Assembly (NCBI GenBank): GCA_947383645.1
Contig: CANDEH010000021.1
Coordinates: forward strand, 1-27,442
Length of the DNA stretch: 27,442 nt
Direction of reading: 5' to 3'
From: an uncultured Clostridia bacterium
Lineage (GTDB): Bacteria > Bacillota > Clostridia > Oscillospirales > Oscillospiraceae
The notes beneath the pieces were generated by a model. The model saw nothing but the letters and a program-made list of their open reading frames with translations, did no database searches and was not told where the DNA came from. This document shows positions 16,558-24,010 of this stretch, piece by piece (position 1 is the stretch's first letter; every line of letters starts with the position of its first letter). The translations under genes and the position numbers were made by a program.

Positions 16558-17553
16558 TCAGTTTCGATAGTCGATGTCCTGGGCGGCTCCCAGGTCGAAA
16601 ATCACCATCTCCCGGCCCTCCACGGGGCGCACGGCGGAGATGCGCCGGTTCCAGGCGGGGGCGAAGTAGTACACCCCGCTCTCCGCACACATGACGGCGG
16701 TGCAGAGGGTCTGCTCGTAGACCTCATACCCCGGGTCCGCCTTGGCCAGGCCCTCGGGGATGTCCACCGGGGCGAAGGCGCGGAACATCCGGGACACCCC
16801 GTCCAGCTCGTCGGCTCCCCGGACGGCAAACTCCTTCATAAAGGCCGTCCGCACAAAGCGGGAGGGGGAGGAGTAGTCCCCCGGCAGGCCGAAGCCGCCG
16901 CCTAACCGCTCCCCGAACTCCCGGATCTCGTGACCGGCGATGGTCTGGGGGGCCTTGGGCAGGTTGGTGACCCCCACGCAGGTTCTGAGGTTGGTCCGGT
17001 GCCACAGGTAGTCCGGGCTGTTGGTCAGCACGCCGATGGTGTTCCGGTGTATGCGGAGACCCCCGGCGTCGGGCTCCACGATGACGGCCTCCCCGGTTTG
17101 GTCGGAGAGGATATAGTGGGCGGGGAGGGGTGCGCCGATGGAGAGGTCGTCCACCAGGGCCAGCCGGTCCAGCTCCCGCACGGCCTCCGCCACGCCGGCG
17201 CACCGGCTGAGGAGCCAGGGGAGCAGGCGGCCGGGGTGGACCGCTGTTTTCCTCGGCTCCGCGCCGCCGTAGACCGCGTACTCCGGGTAGTGGAGCAGGG
17301 CCCCCATGAGGCCCGCGGTGTTTACGCCGTCCACTAAGATGGGCTGAGAAAAGCCCAGCACCGCCATGCCCGTATAGCCGTACCGGCCCAGGGGGGCGCC
17401 GGGGTCCTCCCGCATCTCCGGCGGGCAGGGGAGGTTCGCCGGGACGGCGATCACCCGGTTGGCTTTCAGATCGCCGAACTGGTCGTAGGTGCGGCCCAAG
17501 AGGTGCCTGTGGTCCAGGGTTTCCCAGGAAAAGCTGCTGCATCCGAAGTTCAT
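16558..17553 (-). CDS. Choloylglycine hydrolase / penicillin V acylase family enzyme
   Basis: A 331-residue N-terminal-nucleophile hydrolase (PF02275). The start M-N-F-G-C-S-S-F-S matches the B. sphaericus penicillin V acylase plan, where a short propeptide is removed to free the catalytic Cys (here Cys5). The other expected residues are present: Arg21 and Asp24 (R-T-Y-D), an Asn in D-G-V-N-T-A-G-L, Asn178 in T-N-S-P, and Arg232 in S-S-P-S-R-F-V-R. It should cleave a linear amide, such as a bile-salt conjugate, penicillin V or an N-acyl homoserine lactone; which one cannot be told. There is no signal peptide, so it is probably cytoplasmic. The ATG at 17553 has GGAGG 8 nt upstream and puts Cys5 at the right place; an upstream ATG at 17610 is rejected. 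Confidence 0.9.
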   Translation of the reverse strand: MNFGCSSFSWETLDHRHLLGRTYDQFGDLKANRVIAVPANLPCPPEMREDPGAPLGRYGYTGMAVLGFSQPILVDGVNTAGLMGALLHYPEYAVYGGAEPRKTAVHPGRLLPWLLSRCAGVAEAVRELDRLALVDDLSIGAPLPAHYILSDQTGEAVIVEPDAGGLRIHRNTIGVLTNSPDYLWHRTNLRTCVGVTNLPKAPQTIAGHEIREFGERLGGGFGLPGDYSSPSRFVRTAFMKEFAVRGADELDGVSRMFRAFAPVDIPEGLAKADPGYEVYEQTLCTAVMCAESGVYYFAPAWNRRISAVRPVEGREMVIFDLGAAQDIDYRN

Positions 17554-17604
17554 ATCGTTTCCTCCTGTATCTGTTCTATGTGGAAATATTTTTCTCCCGT
17601 TCCC

Positions 17605-17633
17605 TTGCAAACATACCTGACAGGGGGTATAAT
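17605..17633 (+). promoter_or_regulatory. Promoter of the MerR-type regulator gene
   Basis: TTGCAA (17605-17610), a 17-bp spacer and TATAAT (17628-17633). TTGCAA reads the same on both strands, so it could also be the -35 box of a minus-strand promoter for the hydrolase gene, although the -10 there (TATTTC) is poor. Confidence 0.6.
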
Positions 17634-17638
17634 AAACC

Positions 17639-17653
17639 GCGTGGTTACCACGC
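17639..17653. promoter_or_regulatory. Perfect 15-bp dyad, possible operator
   Basis: GCGTGG-TTA-CCACGC: the outer arms of 6 bp are perfect inverted repeats around TTA. It lies just downstream of the -10 box and within 55 bp of the regulator's start codon. The position suits an operator for autoregulation; the binding protein is inferred. Confidence 0.5.
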
Positions 17654-17707
17654 AGTCAATGGAGAAATTGTAAATTTTCGAAAACTATTGTTGGGGAGGG
17701 ACGGGCT

Positions 17708-18538
17708 ATGGACCGTCAGACGGGGTGGCTCACCGCCGGGGTCTTTGCCGCGCTCTGCGGCACCACCAAGGAGACGCTGCGGCACTACAAGGACCTGGGG
17801 CTTCTGGCCCCGGCGGGACAGGGGGAGAACGGGTACTCCTACTACGACGCGGAGCAGTTCTACGACTTCTACGCCATCTCCATCTTCCGCCAGACCGGGA
17901 CGCCCCTGACGGAGATCCGGCGGTGCCTCCGGGCGCAGAGCGCCGGGGGGACCCTCTCCCTCCTCCGGGCGCAGCAGGCGCGGCTGCGGGAGGCGCGGCT
18001 GCGGCTGGAGGAGATGGACTTCGTGCTGTCCCAGGCGGTGGCCAACCTGGAGCTGGCGGCGGAGGCGGACCGGGGGCCCCGGATTGTCTCCTTTCCGGCG
18101 GAGCATCTGCTGGCCCTGCCGGCGGGGGATCTGGAGGGGCTGATGGTCCCCGGGGAGGGGGAGGGCGACATGCTCCGGCGGGTGCTGGAGCGGTGTCAGG
18201 AGCTGTGCCGGGAGTACGGGATGCAGACGGACTACCAGCTGGGGGCCATCCACCGCGCCGGGGCGCCGGCGGGGCCGGGGACGATCACCCACCTCTACAC
18301 GCGGCTGATGGAGCCCTCGGACTGCCCCTACTGTGTGGAGAAGCCGGCGGGGCGGTACCTCTGTCTCTGCTGCCGGGGACGCTGGGATCTGATGGAGGGG
18401 TACGGGGCGCTGGCGGCGTATCTGGCCAGCTCGGGGGCGGAGACGGCGGGCAGCGTCTATGCCTGTGATCTGGCCGGGTTTATTCTCAACGGCGTGGAGG
18501 AAAATGCGGCGTCTATGCTCTCGGTGCGGCTGGTGTGA
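17708..18538 (+). CDS. MerR family regulator with GyrI-like effector domain
   Basis: A 276-residue transcription regulator. Residues 8-50 form the MerR winged helix (T-A-G-V-F-A-A-L-C-G-T-T-K-E-T-L-R-H-Y-K then G-L-L-A-P and G-Y-S-Y-Y). A coiled-coil dimerisation helix rich in Arg/Glu runs over about 75-115. The C-terminal half (about 125-276) resembles the GyrI-like/BmrR ligand-binding fold, which binds hydrophobic drugs or small molecules. It also contains a C-P-Y-C and C-L-C-C pair that might bind metal or sense redox; that is my inference. The ATG at 17708 has GGGGAGGG upstream. It is divergent from the hydrolase-MATE operon and shares its control region, so it probably regulates that operon. 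Confidence 0.9.
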   Translation: MDRQTGWLTAGVFAALCGTTKETLRHYKDLGLLAPAGQGENGYSYYDAEQFYDFYAISIFRQTGTPLTEIRRCLRAQSAGGTLSLLRAQQARLREARLRLEEMDFVLSQAVANLELAAEADRGPRIVSFPAEHLLALPAGDLEGLMVPGEGEGDMLRRVLERCQELCREYGMQTDYQLGAIHRAGAPAGPGTITHLYTRLMEPSDCPYCVEKPAGRYLCLCCRGRWDLMEGYGALAAYLASSGAETAGSVYACDLAGFILNGVEENAASMLSVRLV

Positions 18539-18592
18539 GGATTGCCAAGGAGCGGGGGATATGATATGATGGGAGAAAAAGGGGGGAAGAAC

Positions 18593-19426
18593 ATGGCGAA
18601 GCGGCTGGATATTCTCTACCACTACACGGATTTTCAGGCCCTGGATGGGATTCTGCGCTGCGCCCAGCTGCGGGTGAACAACGTGCTGCGGATGAACGAC
18701 TCGGCGGAGATGTGCCACTTCATGACACGGCTCTGCGCCGCCATCGCGGATCAGCTCCGGCGGGAGGGGGCGGAGGACCGGGCCCGGGAGATGGAGGTCC
18801 TCTTCGACCGGGAGGTGCGCAAGGAGTACTCCGCCTTCGCCGCCTGCTTCTCCTTCCACCGGGACGACGCGGCCCAGTGGGAGCGGTACGGCAACCGGGG
18901 GCGGGGAGTGTGCATCGCCTTCCGTCGGGAGTGTTTACAGCAGCTGGCCCAGGGGGCGCTGTCCCTTCAGGCGGTGTTCTATCTGGACGACATGGCCGGG
19001 CACCCCATGGTGGAGCGGTTCTGCCAGCTGGCCCGGTCCGGCGGGGCGCTGACGGCGGAGAACGAGGCGGTCAGGGCCGCCATGCGGGAGGCCTGGGCCT
19101 GCTCGGTGTCCTTCAAGCACCCCTCCTTTGCCTCGGAGTACGAGATGCGCCTGGTGGTGGCACCCTTTGAGAAGGGGGACTTCGGTATTGAGCCCTGCTA
19201 CCACGTGAGCCGGGAGCGGATCAAGAAGTACTACCCCCTGGATCTGCGGGCGATGTGCGCCCAGGCGGGGATTGGGCTGTCGGATCTGGTGACGGAGCTT
19301 ATCATCGGGCCGGAGTCCACCCAGTCCCCGGCCATCTTTCGGGACTACCTCAGGGACAACGCTCTGGAGGAGCTGGCGGAGCGGGTGGCGGCGTCGGAGT
19401 GCCCGCTGCGGCGGCTGATGCAGTGA
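18593..19426 (+). CDS. DUF2971 domain protein
   Basis: A 277-residue protein with the DUF2971 pattern: L-Y-H-Y-T-D near the start, V-L-R-M-N-D-S-A-E (the N-D-x-x-E motif), W-E-R-Y-G-N-R-G-R-G-V-C-I-A-F, S-E-Y-E-M-R, and a late E-L-I-I-G-P. The function of the family is not settled. Members are seen in many genomes, sometimes near mobile or defence genes, but nothing here points to defence. The start is uncertain. ATG 18593 (M-A-K-R-L-D) lies after AAAGGGGGG and places the conserved Y-H-Y near the N-terminus. ATG 18566 or 18569 follows AAGGAG and would add 8-9 residues. The gene follows the MerR gene by 54 bp on the same strand. Confidence 0.85.
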   Translation: MAKRLDILYHYTDFQALDGILRCAQLRVNNVLRMNDSAEMCHFMTRLCAAIADQLRREGAEDRAREMEVLFDREVRKEYSAFAACFSFHRDDAAQWERYGNRGRGVCIAFRRECLQQLAQGALSLQAVFYLDDMAGHPMVERFCQLARSGGALTAENEAVRAAMREAWACSVSFKHPSFASEYEMRLVVAPFEKGDFGIEPCYHVSRERIKKYYPLDLRAMCAQAGIGLSDLVTELIIGPESTQSPAIFRDYLRDNALEELAERVAASECPLRRLMQ

Positions 19427-19475
19427 GGAGATAGGAGTTAGGAGATAGGAGTTGAGGTGTCCAGCGGAGCTGGAC
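19426..19475 (+). repeat. Two 14-bp tandem repeats and a small hairpin
   Basis: AGGAGATAGGAGTT occurs twice in tandem (19426-19439 and 19440-19453), starting at the last base of the stop codon of the DUF2971 gene. A 7-bp hairpin (GTCCAGC-GGA-GCTGGAC, 19459-19475) follows. The repeat contains ribosome-site-like AGGAG words, but they lie too far from the next start codon to be used. Confidence 0.75.
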
Positions 19476-19499
19476 GGATTTGAATTTTGGGTAGGGGGA

Positions 19500-20237
19500 A
19501 TGGAGAGGGTGCGCAGGTGGGGCGGGGGGCTTTTGGCTGTTTGGGGTTTGGCGCTCTTGCTGTCGGGCTGTGGGGATGGGCGGCTGTTGAGCCGGCGGGA
19601 GGTGGCGGCTCGGCTGGAGCGGAAGTATGGGGAGGAGTTTACGCTTATCGGCTCTAAAGAGGTGGACGAGCATCCGGATGATATTTGGTGGGCAAGGCAG
19701 TATACGGCGGTGTCCAAGGATCACCCGGAGCGGGAGTTTTTTGTGTTTGATATCGTCACCGGGGAGAGCGGGGGGATTTTGGGGGTTGTCAATGGGCTGG
19801 TGGATACTTATGCCCTGGATGTGTTTTTTGAGGCGTTTCAGGGGTACGCTGAGGAGGCCGGGGTGGAGTTTGAGTTTGACTATGATCGGGACCCCTATGC
19901 GGTTTCGGCGGAGTGCTACTCCGGACTGGAGATTGTGGTGGATCCGGTGGGGCCGGAGAATTTGGGGGGCGTCTGTCGGGTGCTGGCAGACGCCTGCGCC
20001 GATACGCTGAAGGCTATCCCGGGGGCGGCGGGGGAAAACGTGAATGTGCGGGTGCTCCTGCGCTATCGGGAGGAGGGGTGGGAGGAGAAGGACTGCTGCG
20101 CTTGGAGGATGTCTCTGTTTTCCGGCATGAACTTTGACTATGAGGTGGAGGCGGAGCGGTTTACCGATGCCGGGGCGCTGGAGGAGAACGTTTTGGCGGA
20201 GGTGCGGCAGTATTTGGAGCGGAAGGGGGATGGATAG
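19500..20237 (+). CDS. Predicted lipoprotein of unknown function (245 aa)
   Basis: A membrane-anchored extracellular protein. The N-terminus has basic residues, a hydrophobic stretch and a lipobox L-S-G-C with Cys24 as the lipid-attachment site. The mature part is acidic and rich in aromatic residues, with no motif I recognise (for example E-F-F-V-F-D-I-V-T-G-E-S-G-G). A K-Y-G-E-E-F motif near the start is like that of other small clostridial lipoproteins. The ATG at 19500 puts the lipobox at the normal distance; the ribosome site is a close GGGGG. GC is clearly lower than in the genes to its left and G-rich codons are frequent, so it may have a different origin. It is the last gene of the same-strand series that starts with the MerR gene. 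Confidence 0.82.
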   Translation: MERVRRWGGGLLAVWGLALLLSGCGDGRLLSRREVAARLERKYGEEFTLIGSKEVDEHPDDIWWARQYTAVSKDHPEREFFVFDIVTGESGGILGVVNGLVDTYALDVFFEAFQGYAEEAGVEFEFDYDRDPYAVSAECYSGLEIVVDPVGPENLGGVCRVLADACADTLKAIPGAAGENVNVRVLLRYREEGWEEKDCCAWRMSLFSGMNFDYEVEAERFTDAGALEENVLAEVRQYLERKGDG

Positions 20238-20345
20238 ACGGGCCCTGTGGGGTGCGATGAGGCGGTGTAGACGTGCACGATGTGCGCCCCTGCGGAAGAG
20301 GAGGAGGGCCGTCATTTTGGGGTGGGCCTCCCTTTGTGCTTTGAT

Positions 20346-20382
20346 TACAACAGAAATTTCTCTTGTAGAAATTTCTGTTGTA
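20346..20382. promoter_or_regulatory. 37-bp inverted repeat upstream of the XRE regulator
   Basis: Perfect 16-bp arms (20346-20361 and 20367-20382) around CTTGT. Each arm contains AGAAATTTCT, itself a perfect 10-bp palindrome, so the site carries two identical operator-like boxes. It lies 48 bp upstream of the XRE gene start. It may be an operator for that regulator or a terminator for the lipoprotein gene; there is no T-run, so I favour an operator. Confidence 0.65.
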
Positions 20383-20429
20383 CCAAAACAAGGATGCTTA
20401 TTGTACAATGGGGTTGCGAGGTGATTTAC

Positions 20430-20666
20430 ATGGAACCTGCATTGCGCAAAGAGCATCGGGCTATGCTGGAATCAGTCGGACAAAATATTGCGTACTATCG
20501 AAAAAAGCGGGGTTACACACAGCGGCAGTTAGCGGAGCGGTCCTCCTACAGCGAAAGCTACATCCAACAGATTGAGCGTGCTAAAGTCGTCCCCAGTATG
20601 GCGGCAATCCTCAGCATTGCGAAAGCGCTGGAAATTCCGGAATACCTGTTGTTCAGAATGCACTGA
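20430..20666 (+). CDS. Small XRE family transcription regulator (78 aa)
   Basis: A single helix-turn-helix domain of the Cro/C1 type, residues 17-71: N-I-A-Y-Y-R-K-K-R-G-Y-T-Q-R-Q-L-A-E with Y-S-E-S-Y-I-Q-Q-I-E-R as the recognition helix and P-S-M-A-A-I-L-S-I-A-K-A-L-E-I-P after it. Nothing follows this domain. The ATG at 20430 has GAGGTG 8 nt upstream; a longer frame to 20280 runs through the 37-bp inverted repeat and is rejected. GC is much lower than in its neighbours, which suggests recent transfer or a remnant of a mobile element. It has no partner gene beside it. The repeat upstream is a candidate site for self-repression. Confidence 0.92.
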   Translation: MEPALRKEHRAMLESVGQNIAYYRKKRGYTQRQLAERSSYSESYIQQIERAKVVPSMAAILSIAKALEIPEYLLFRMH

Positions 20667-20674
20667 AAAAGCAA

Positions 20675-20705
20675 AAGATCCCGTATCCGGTGGATACGGG
20701 ATCTT
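20675..20705. terminator. Bidirectional terminator between convergent genes
   Basis: A perfect 14-bp stem (20675-20688 with 20692-20705) with a 3-nt GGT loop. On the minus strand it is followed by TTGCTTTTTC, so it ends the GGDEF gene; on the plus strand it can also serve the XRE gene. Confidence 0.85.
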
Positions 20706-20718
20706 GCACGTTCTAAGT

Positions 20719-21639
20719 TTACTCTTTCTCAAACCATTGCTCCTTGCCTTCGTAGGACCAGACCACGCGGTTGCGGCCTAAGCGCTTGGCGTCGTAGAGC
20801 ATGGTGTCGGCCAGCTTTAAGTAGGTGTCGTAGTTGTCGCCTACCTTGGGGACGATGCTTACACCGCCGATGCTGACGGTTACCCACTCGCTCACCGGGG
20901 AGCAGTGGGGGATGTGGAGGTCCTCCACCGCCTGGCGGATGGTCTTGAGGAACTCGTAGGCGTTGTGGCCGTCGCTGCCCACGAACACGGCGATGAACTC
21001 CTCGCCGCCGTAGCGGGCGAAGAGGTCCATGGACCGCTGGAAGTAGGAGGAGACCGTCTTGGCCACGGAGGCGATTACCTGGTCCCCTGCGGGGTGGCCA
21101 AAGGTGTCGTTATAGAGCTTGAACTTGTCTATGTCGAACATGCAGATGGACAGCGGCATCCCGAAACGGATAGCCTCCCGCCACTTGGCGATGCTCTCCC
21201 CCTCGTACCGCCGCCGGTTGGCGACGCCGGTGAGCTCATCCACCATGGCCTGCTGGCGAAACTCCATCTGGTAGTGGTAGAGCTGGATGTGGGTGTTCAC
21301 CCGGGCCCGGATGATTACGGGGCTGAAGGGCTTGGCCACGTAGTCCACCGCGCCCATCAGGAGGCCCCGCTCCTCGTACTGTACGTCGGAGAGGCTGGTG
21401 AGCATAATCACGGGCACGTGCTTGGTGAGGTCCGTCTCCTTCAGCTCCCGGAGGAGAATGAAGCCGTCCATATCCGGCATCACGATGTCCAGAAGGATCA
21501 GGCCGAAGTCCCCCTCCTTGGCGGCGCGAAGGCCCTCTCGGGCGGTGTTGCAGACGGTGACGTCGTAGTCCTCCTGTAAAATGGAGCGCAGGTACTCCGC
21601 CTGGACGGCGCTGTCGTCGATGACCAAAATCTTATCCAT
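20719..21639 (-). CDS. Response regulator with REC and GGDEF domains (diguanylate cyclase)
   Basis: A 306-residue cytoplasmic signalling enzyme. The REC domain (1-120) has Asp8 and Asp9, the phospho-acceptor Asp51 (in L-L-D-I-V-M-P-D), Thr81 and Lys103. The GGDEF domain has an intact G-G-E-E-F (211-215), so it should make cyclic di-GMP from two GTP. The RxxD inhibition site (Arg202-Asp205) lies exactly five residues before it, which predicts product feedback. It is encoded just after the PAS sensor in the same direction; only MITE copy 2 and about 85 bp lie between. The ATG at 21639 has a weak purine stretch upstream. The output of the pathway in this organism is not visible here. Confidence 0.95.
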   Translation of the reverse strand: MDKILVIDDSAVQAEYLRSILQEDYDVTVCNTAREGLRAAKEGDFGLILLDIVMPDMDGFILLRELKETDLTKHVPVIMLTSLSDVQYEERGLLMGAVDYVAKPFSPVIIRARVNTHIQLYHYQMEFRQQAMVDELTGVANRRRYEGESIAKWREAIRFGMPLSICMFDIDKFKLYNDTFGHPAGDQVIASVAKTVSSYFQRSMDLFARYGGEEFIAVFVGSDGHNAYEFLKTIRQAVEDLHIPHCSPVSEWVTVSIGGVSIVPKVGDNYDTYLKLADTMLYDAKRLGRNRVVWSYEGKEQWFEKE

Positions 21640-21724
21640 GGATTATTTGCCTTGCCCTTTCCTCAGCGCCCTGTCAAATACGCCAGGCGGCGCAGGGCTG
21701 TTGATAGTGCGGGCCTTGCTTTTA

Positions 21725-21883
21725 GAAGCTGTACCAATAGGTGAAGCATACAGATTTGCGGGATAAAATTGGAGATAACAGGGCAAAAATCGCAGAAATA
21801 CTTGGTGTATTTCAAGATTTTTTAACGCAGTCAGCGGCAAGTTTAGCCGCTAAGATTTGTGTTGCGCCTATTGATACAGCTTC
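21725..21883. mobile_element. MITE copy 2 (159 bp), inserted at a stop codon
   Basis: The same element as 5441-5600: the ends are inverted repeats beginning GAAGCTGTACCAATAG (one mismatch between ends), flanked by TTA at 21722-21724 and 21884-21886. The right-hand TTA is, on the minus strand, the TAA stop codon of the PAS sensor gene. Removing the element and one TTA gives a plausible ancestral operon in which the same TAA ends the sensor gene about 85 bp before the response regulator. Confidence 0.85.
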
Positions 21884-23824
21884 TTACAGATTTCTCCGGC
21901 CCTTGGTGATATCCTGGGCCACATAGACCGCCGTCTGGGGCAGGTCGTCCTCTCCGGAGTGGGAGAGCATGGCGGTGGCCCGAACCCAGCTGTACTCTCC
22001 GGGGTTGGGGCCCTCCGGCAGGCGGCGGTACTCCACTGCGGCGTAGGGCTGCCACCAGCGCAGGGTGCTGCGCAGGTTTTCCGAATTCATCACGCTGAGA
22101 AATGCCTCCCGGTCGTCGGGGTGGATGAAGTGGTTGGCGTAGATCTGGAGGCCGGCGGTGAAGCTCACCTCATCCCCCAGCACGTCCCCCACCCGGTGGA
22201 GCTGGGTGACGGTGCGGTAGGCGTCCCGCTCCAGGTCGATGTAATAGGTACAAAAGAACAGGCTGCTCAGGCTGCTGATGATGTTGGCCCGGTCTTCCAG
22301 AGCCTGCTGCCGGCTCTCCTCCCGCTCCACCTCGGCGGTAACGTCGTGGCCCAGCAGGTTTACGGTCACCTGGTCCTGCTGCCGGCTGTAGGTGACGCGG
22401 ATCTCGAGCCAGCGCACCGGCTCCCCCCGGTGGCGGTAGCGCAGAACCTCCTCGGCATAATCCCCCTGGAGGGCGGCGGCTTTTTCCCGCAGGTGCTCCA
22501 GGGAGAGCACGGACCAGAAAGCGGACAGGTCGTCGGGGTGGACGTAGTGGTCTGCGGCGTTCTGGAGGTAGGCGGTATAGTCGCCTATCCGGGCGTTCTC
22601 CACCCCGGGGGTGAGTCTCAGATCCACCCGCTCGCACTGACCGGTGGCCAGGTCCACGGTGTTCATCATGCGGAACTGGGAGCGGAGGATGGCGGCCATC
22701 TGCATGTCCCGCCTGGTGTGGGCCAGCTCCTGCCGGACCCGCTCATCCACATCCTGGAGCGCCAGCACCGCGTAGCTCCTGCCGGGCAGGTCCTGGCCGA
22801 AAAAGGCGGTGACGGAGATATAGCGGTAATCCGCCCCGCTGCGCCACTGGCAGAGAAGCTCTGTATTCCGCTGCCCCTCCTCCTGAAGACGGCGGAGACC
22901 CTCCAGAGAGAAGCGGCGGTGAAACTCCTCCTGATAGGCGGCGTGGAGACGGCTCTTCACATGGTCGCCGATCAGCCGATCATAGGGGTGGGCCACCGCG
23001 GAGAGGGGGCTCTGCATCTGCCCCTCCAGGCGGACGATCTCGGCGGTACCGGCGTTCAGGTCCGCCAGGTAGATGCTAAAATCCCGCTCTCCCAGGCCGC
23101 GGATCAGCTCCTGGACCCGAAGGCCCTCCCGCACCTGCCCCTCCCGCAGGACGTCGTGGACGTCCTTGACGCAGAGGACGGCACAGGTCTCGTCGCCGTC
23201 GGCGTCGGGGATCACCTCCATCAGGTTCCAGCGGATGACGTCCCCCGCCTGCCGGCGGTAGAGCAGGCTCCGCCCCGACGGCCCCGCCTGGGCCGCGGCG
23301 CGCAGAGCCTCCAGCCGGGTGAAGGCAAGGAAGCTCTCCCGGTCGTCGCTGTGGACAAACCCTCCCTCCGCGAAGGCGGCCAGCTGTCCGGTGAGGGACC
23401 CCTCCCCCAGCTGCCAGCCGTCACTGTCGGACTTGAGCACCTCGCAGCGGTCCTTTCCCAGATCCACCCGGAGGAGTTTTCGATAGGTATAGCCCCCGCC
23501 GTCCATCCGGGGGGACACGGTGAACGCAAGGGCGGGGATACTGCCCTCCCACATGGTCCGGGTAGCGGTGATATCCACGGGGCCGCCGTAGAAGTCGTGA
23601 CAGTTCACCGTCCGGCTCTCCTGGGCGGCGTCGATGGTCAGCAGGGGGCAGCAGCGGCAGGCGCCGCCCCAGTCCCGCTGGCAGGGAGCGCCCAGGCGGA
23701 TATTAGAACAGACCTCCTGGGCCCTGCGGTTAACATACAGGACGCAGCGGTCCGACTCCCGGATAACGTAGATGCCGGTCTCCGGCATGGCGTTAAGGAT
23801 TTTCTCGTAATCCCTGCTCTCCAA
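21884..23824 (-). CDS. Multi-PAS sensor protein without an output domain
   Basis: A 646-residue cytoplasmic protein made almost entirely of PAS-like units, about four to five (near residues 5-100, 105-225, 235-370, 375-500 and 510-640). Repeated signatures are the F-V/I-H-P/S-D-D-R/L-x-x-F motifs (V-H-S-D-D-R-E, V-H-P-D-D-L, I-H-P-D-D-R-E) and the closing D-V / D-I-T linkers. The first unit has a Cys cluster, C-Q-R-D-W-G-G-A-C-R-C-C-P, which might hold a metal or redox centre. There is no kinase, GGDEF or phosphatase domain, so it probably signals through a partner; the REC-GGDEF regulator next door is the natural one. The start is TTG at 23824, supported by GGGAGGG 9 nt upstream. The protein ends Q-D-I-T-K-G-R-R-N-L, where related proteins often continue into an output domain. 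Confidence 0.85.
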   Translation of the reverse strand: MESRDYEKILNAMPETGIYVIRESDRCVLYVNRRAQEVCSNIRLGAPCQRDWGGACRCCPLLTIDAAQESRTVNCHDFYGGPVDITATRTMWEGSIPALAFTVSPRMDGGGYTYRKLLRVDLGKDRCEVLKSDSDGWQLGEGSLTGQLAAFAEGGFVHSDDRESFLAFTRLEALRAAAQAGPSGRSLLYRRQAGDVIRWNLMEVIPDADGDETCAVLCVKDVHDVLREGQVREGLRVQELIRGLGERDFSIYLADLNAGTAEIVRLEGQMQSPLSAVAHPYDRLIGDHVKSRLHAAYQEEFHRRFSLEGLRRLQEEGQRNTELLCQWRSGADYRYISVTAFFGQDLPGRSYAVLALQDVDERVRQELAHTRRDMQMAAILRSQFRMMNTVDLATGQCERVDLRLTPGVENARIGDYTAYLQNAADHYVHPDDLSAFWSVLSLEHLREKAAALQGDYAEEVLRYRHRGEPVRWLEIRVTYSRQQDQVTVNLLGHDVTAEVEREESRQQALEDRANIISSLSSLFFCTYYIDLERDAYRTVTQLHRVGDVLGDEVSFTAGLQIYANHFIHPDDREAFLSVMNSENLRSTLRWWQPYAAVEYRRLPEGPNPGEYSWVRATAMLSHSGEDDLPQTAVYVAQDITKGRRNL

Positions 23825-23898
23825 CTCAGCTTCCCTCCCATGACGCAGCGGGATCTCCCGGCGTCTGTGTGCGGTGATACTATACTAAGAACCCGTGT

Positions 23899-23927
23899 AT
23901 TGTACCATAAAATATGGAGGGATTCAA
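23899..23927 (-). promoter_or_regulatory. Sigma-A-like promoter of the PAS sensor and response regulator operon
   Basis: TTGAAT (23927-23922), a 17-bp spacer and TACAAT (23904-23899) on the minus strand, about 75 bp before the TTG start at 23824. Confidence 0.65.
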
Positions 23928-23936
23928 TCAGCAGAT

Positions 23937-23960
23937 GGCATTTTTTCATGAAAAAATGCC
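23937..23960. other. Perfect 24-bp palindrome
   Basis: GGCATTTTTTC-ATG... reads the same on both strands over 24 bp. It lies just upstream of the PAS sensor promoter. It could be a regulator site or the hairpin of an old terminator; there is no T-run beyond the stem. Confidence 0.6.
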
Positions 23961-24010
23961 GGTTCAAAAAATATCCCTCCTCCCGGCTCCGCTTCTGCCT
24001 CCGCCACCAG

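Noticed and set aside
18542..18592. TTG start for the DUF2971 gene at 18542
   Set aside because: It lies 3 bases after the preceding stop codon with no ribosome site before it; the AAGGAG at 18547-18552 falls inside this extension and would serve later ATG codons.
20229..20424. Small plus-strand frame of about 65 codons between the lipoprotein and XRE genes
   Set aside because: It overlaps the lipoprotein stop and runs through the 37-bp inverted repeat; Arg/Cys-rich start, no known family. A weak GGGGG lies upstream, so it is not fully excluded.
21884..23824. MITE copy 2 as the cause of a truncated sensor
   Set aside because: The target duplication TTA equals the in-frame stop, so the codon was a stop before insertion, assuming a 3-bp duplication.
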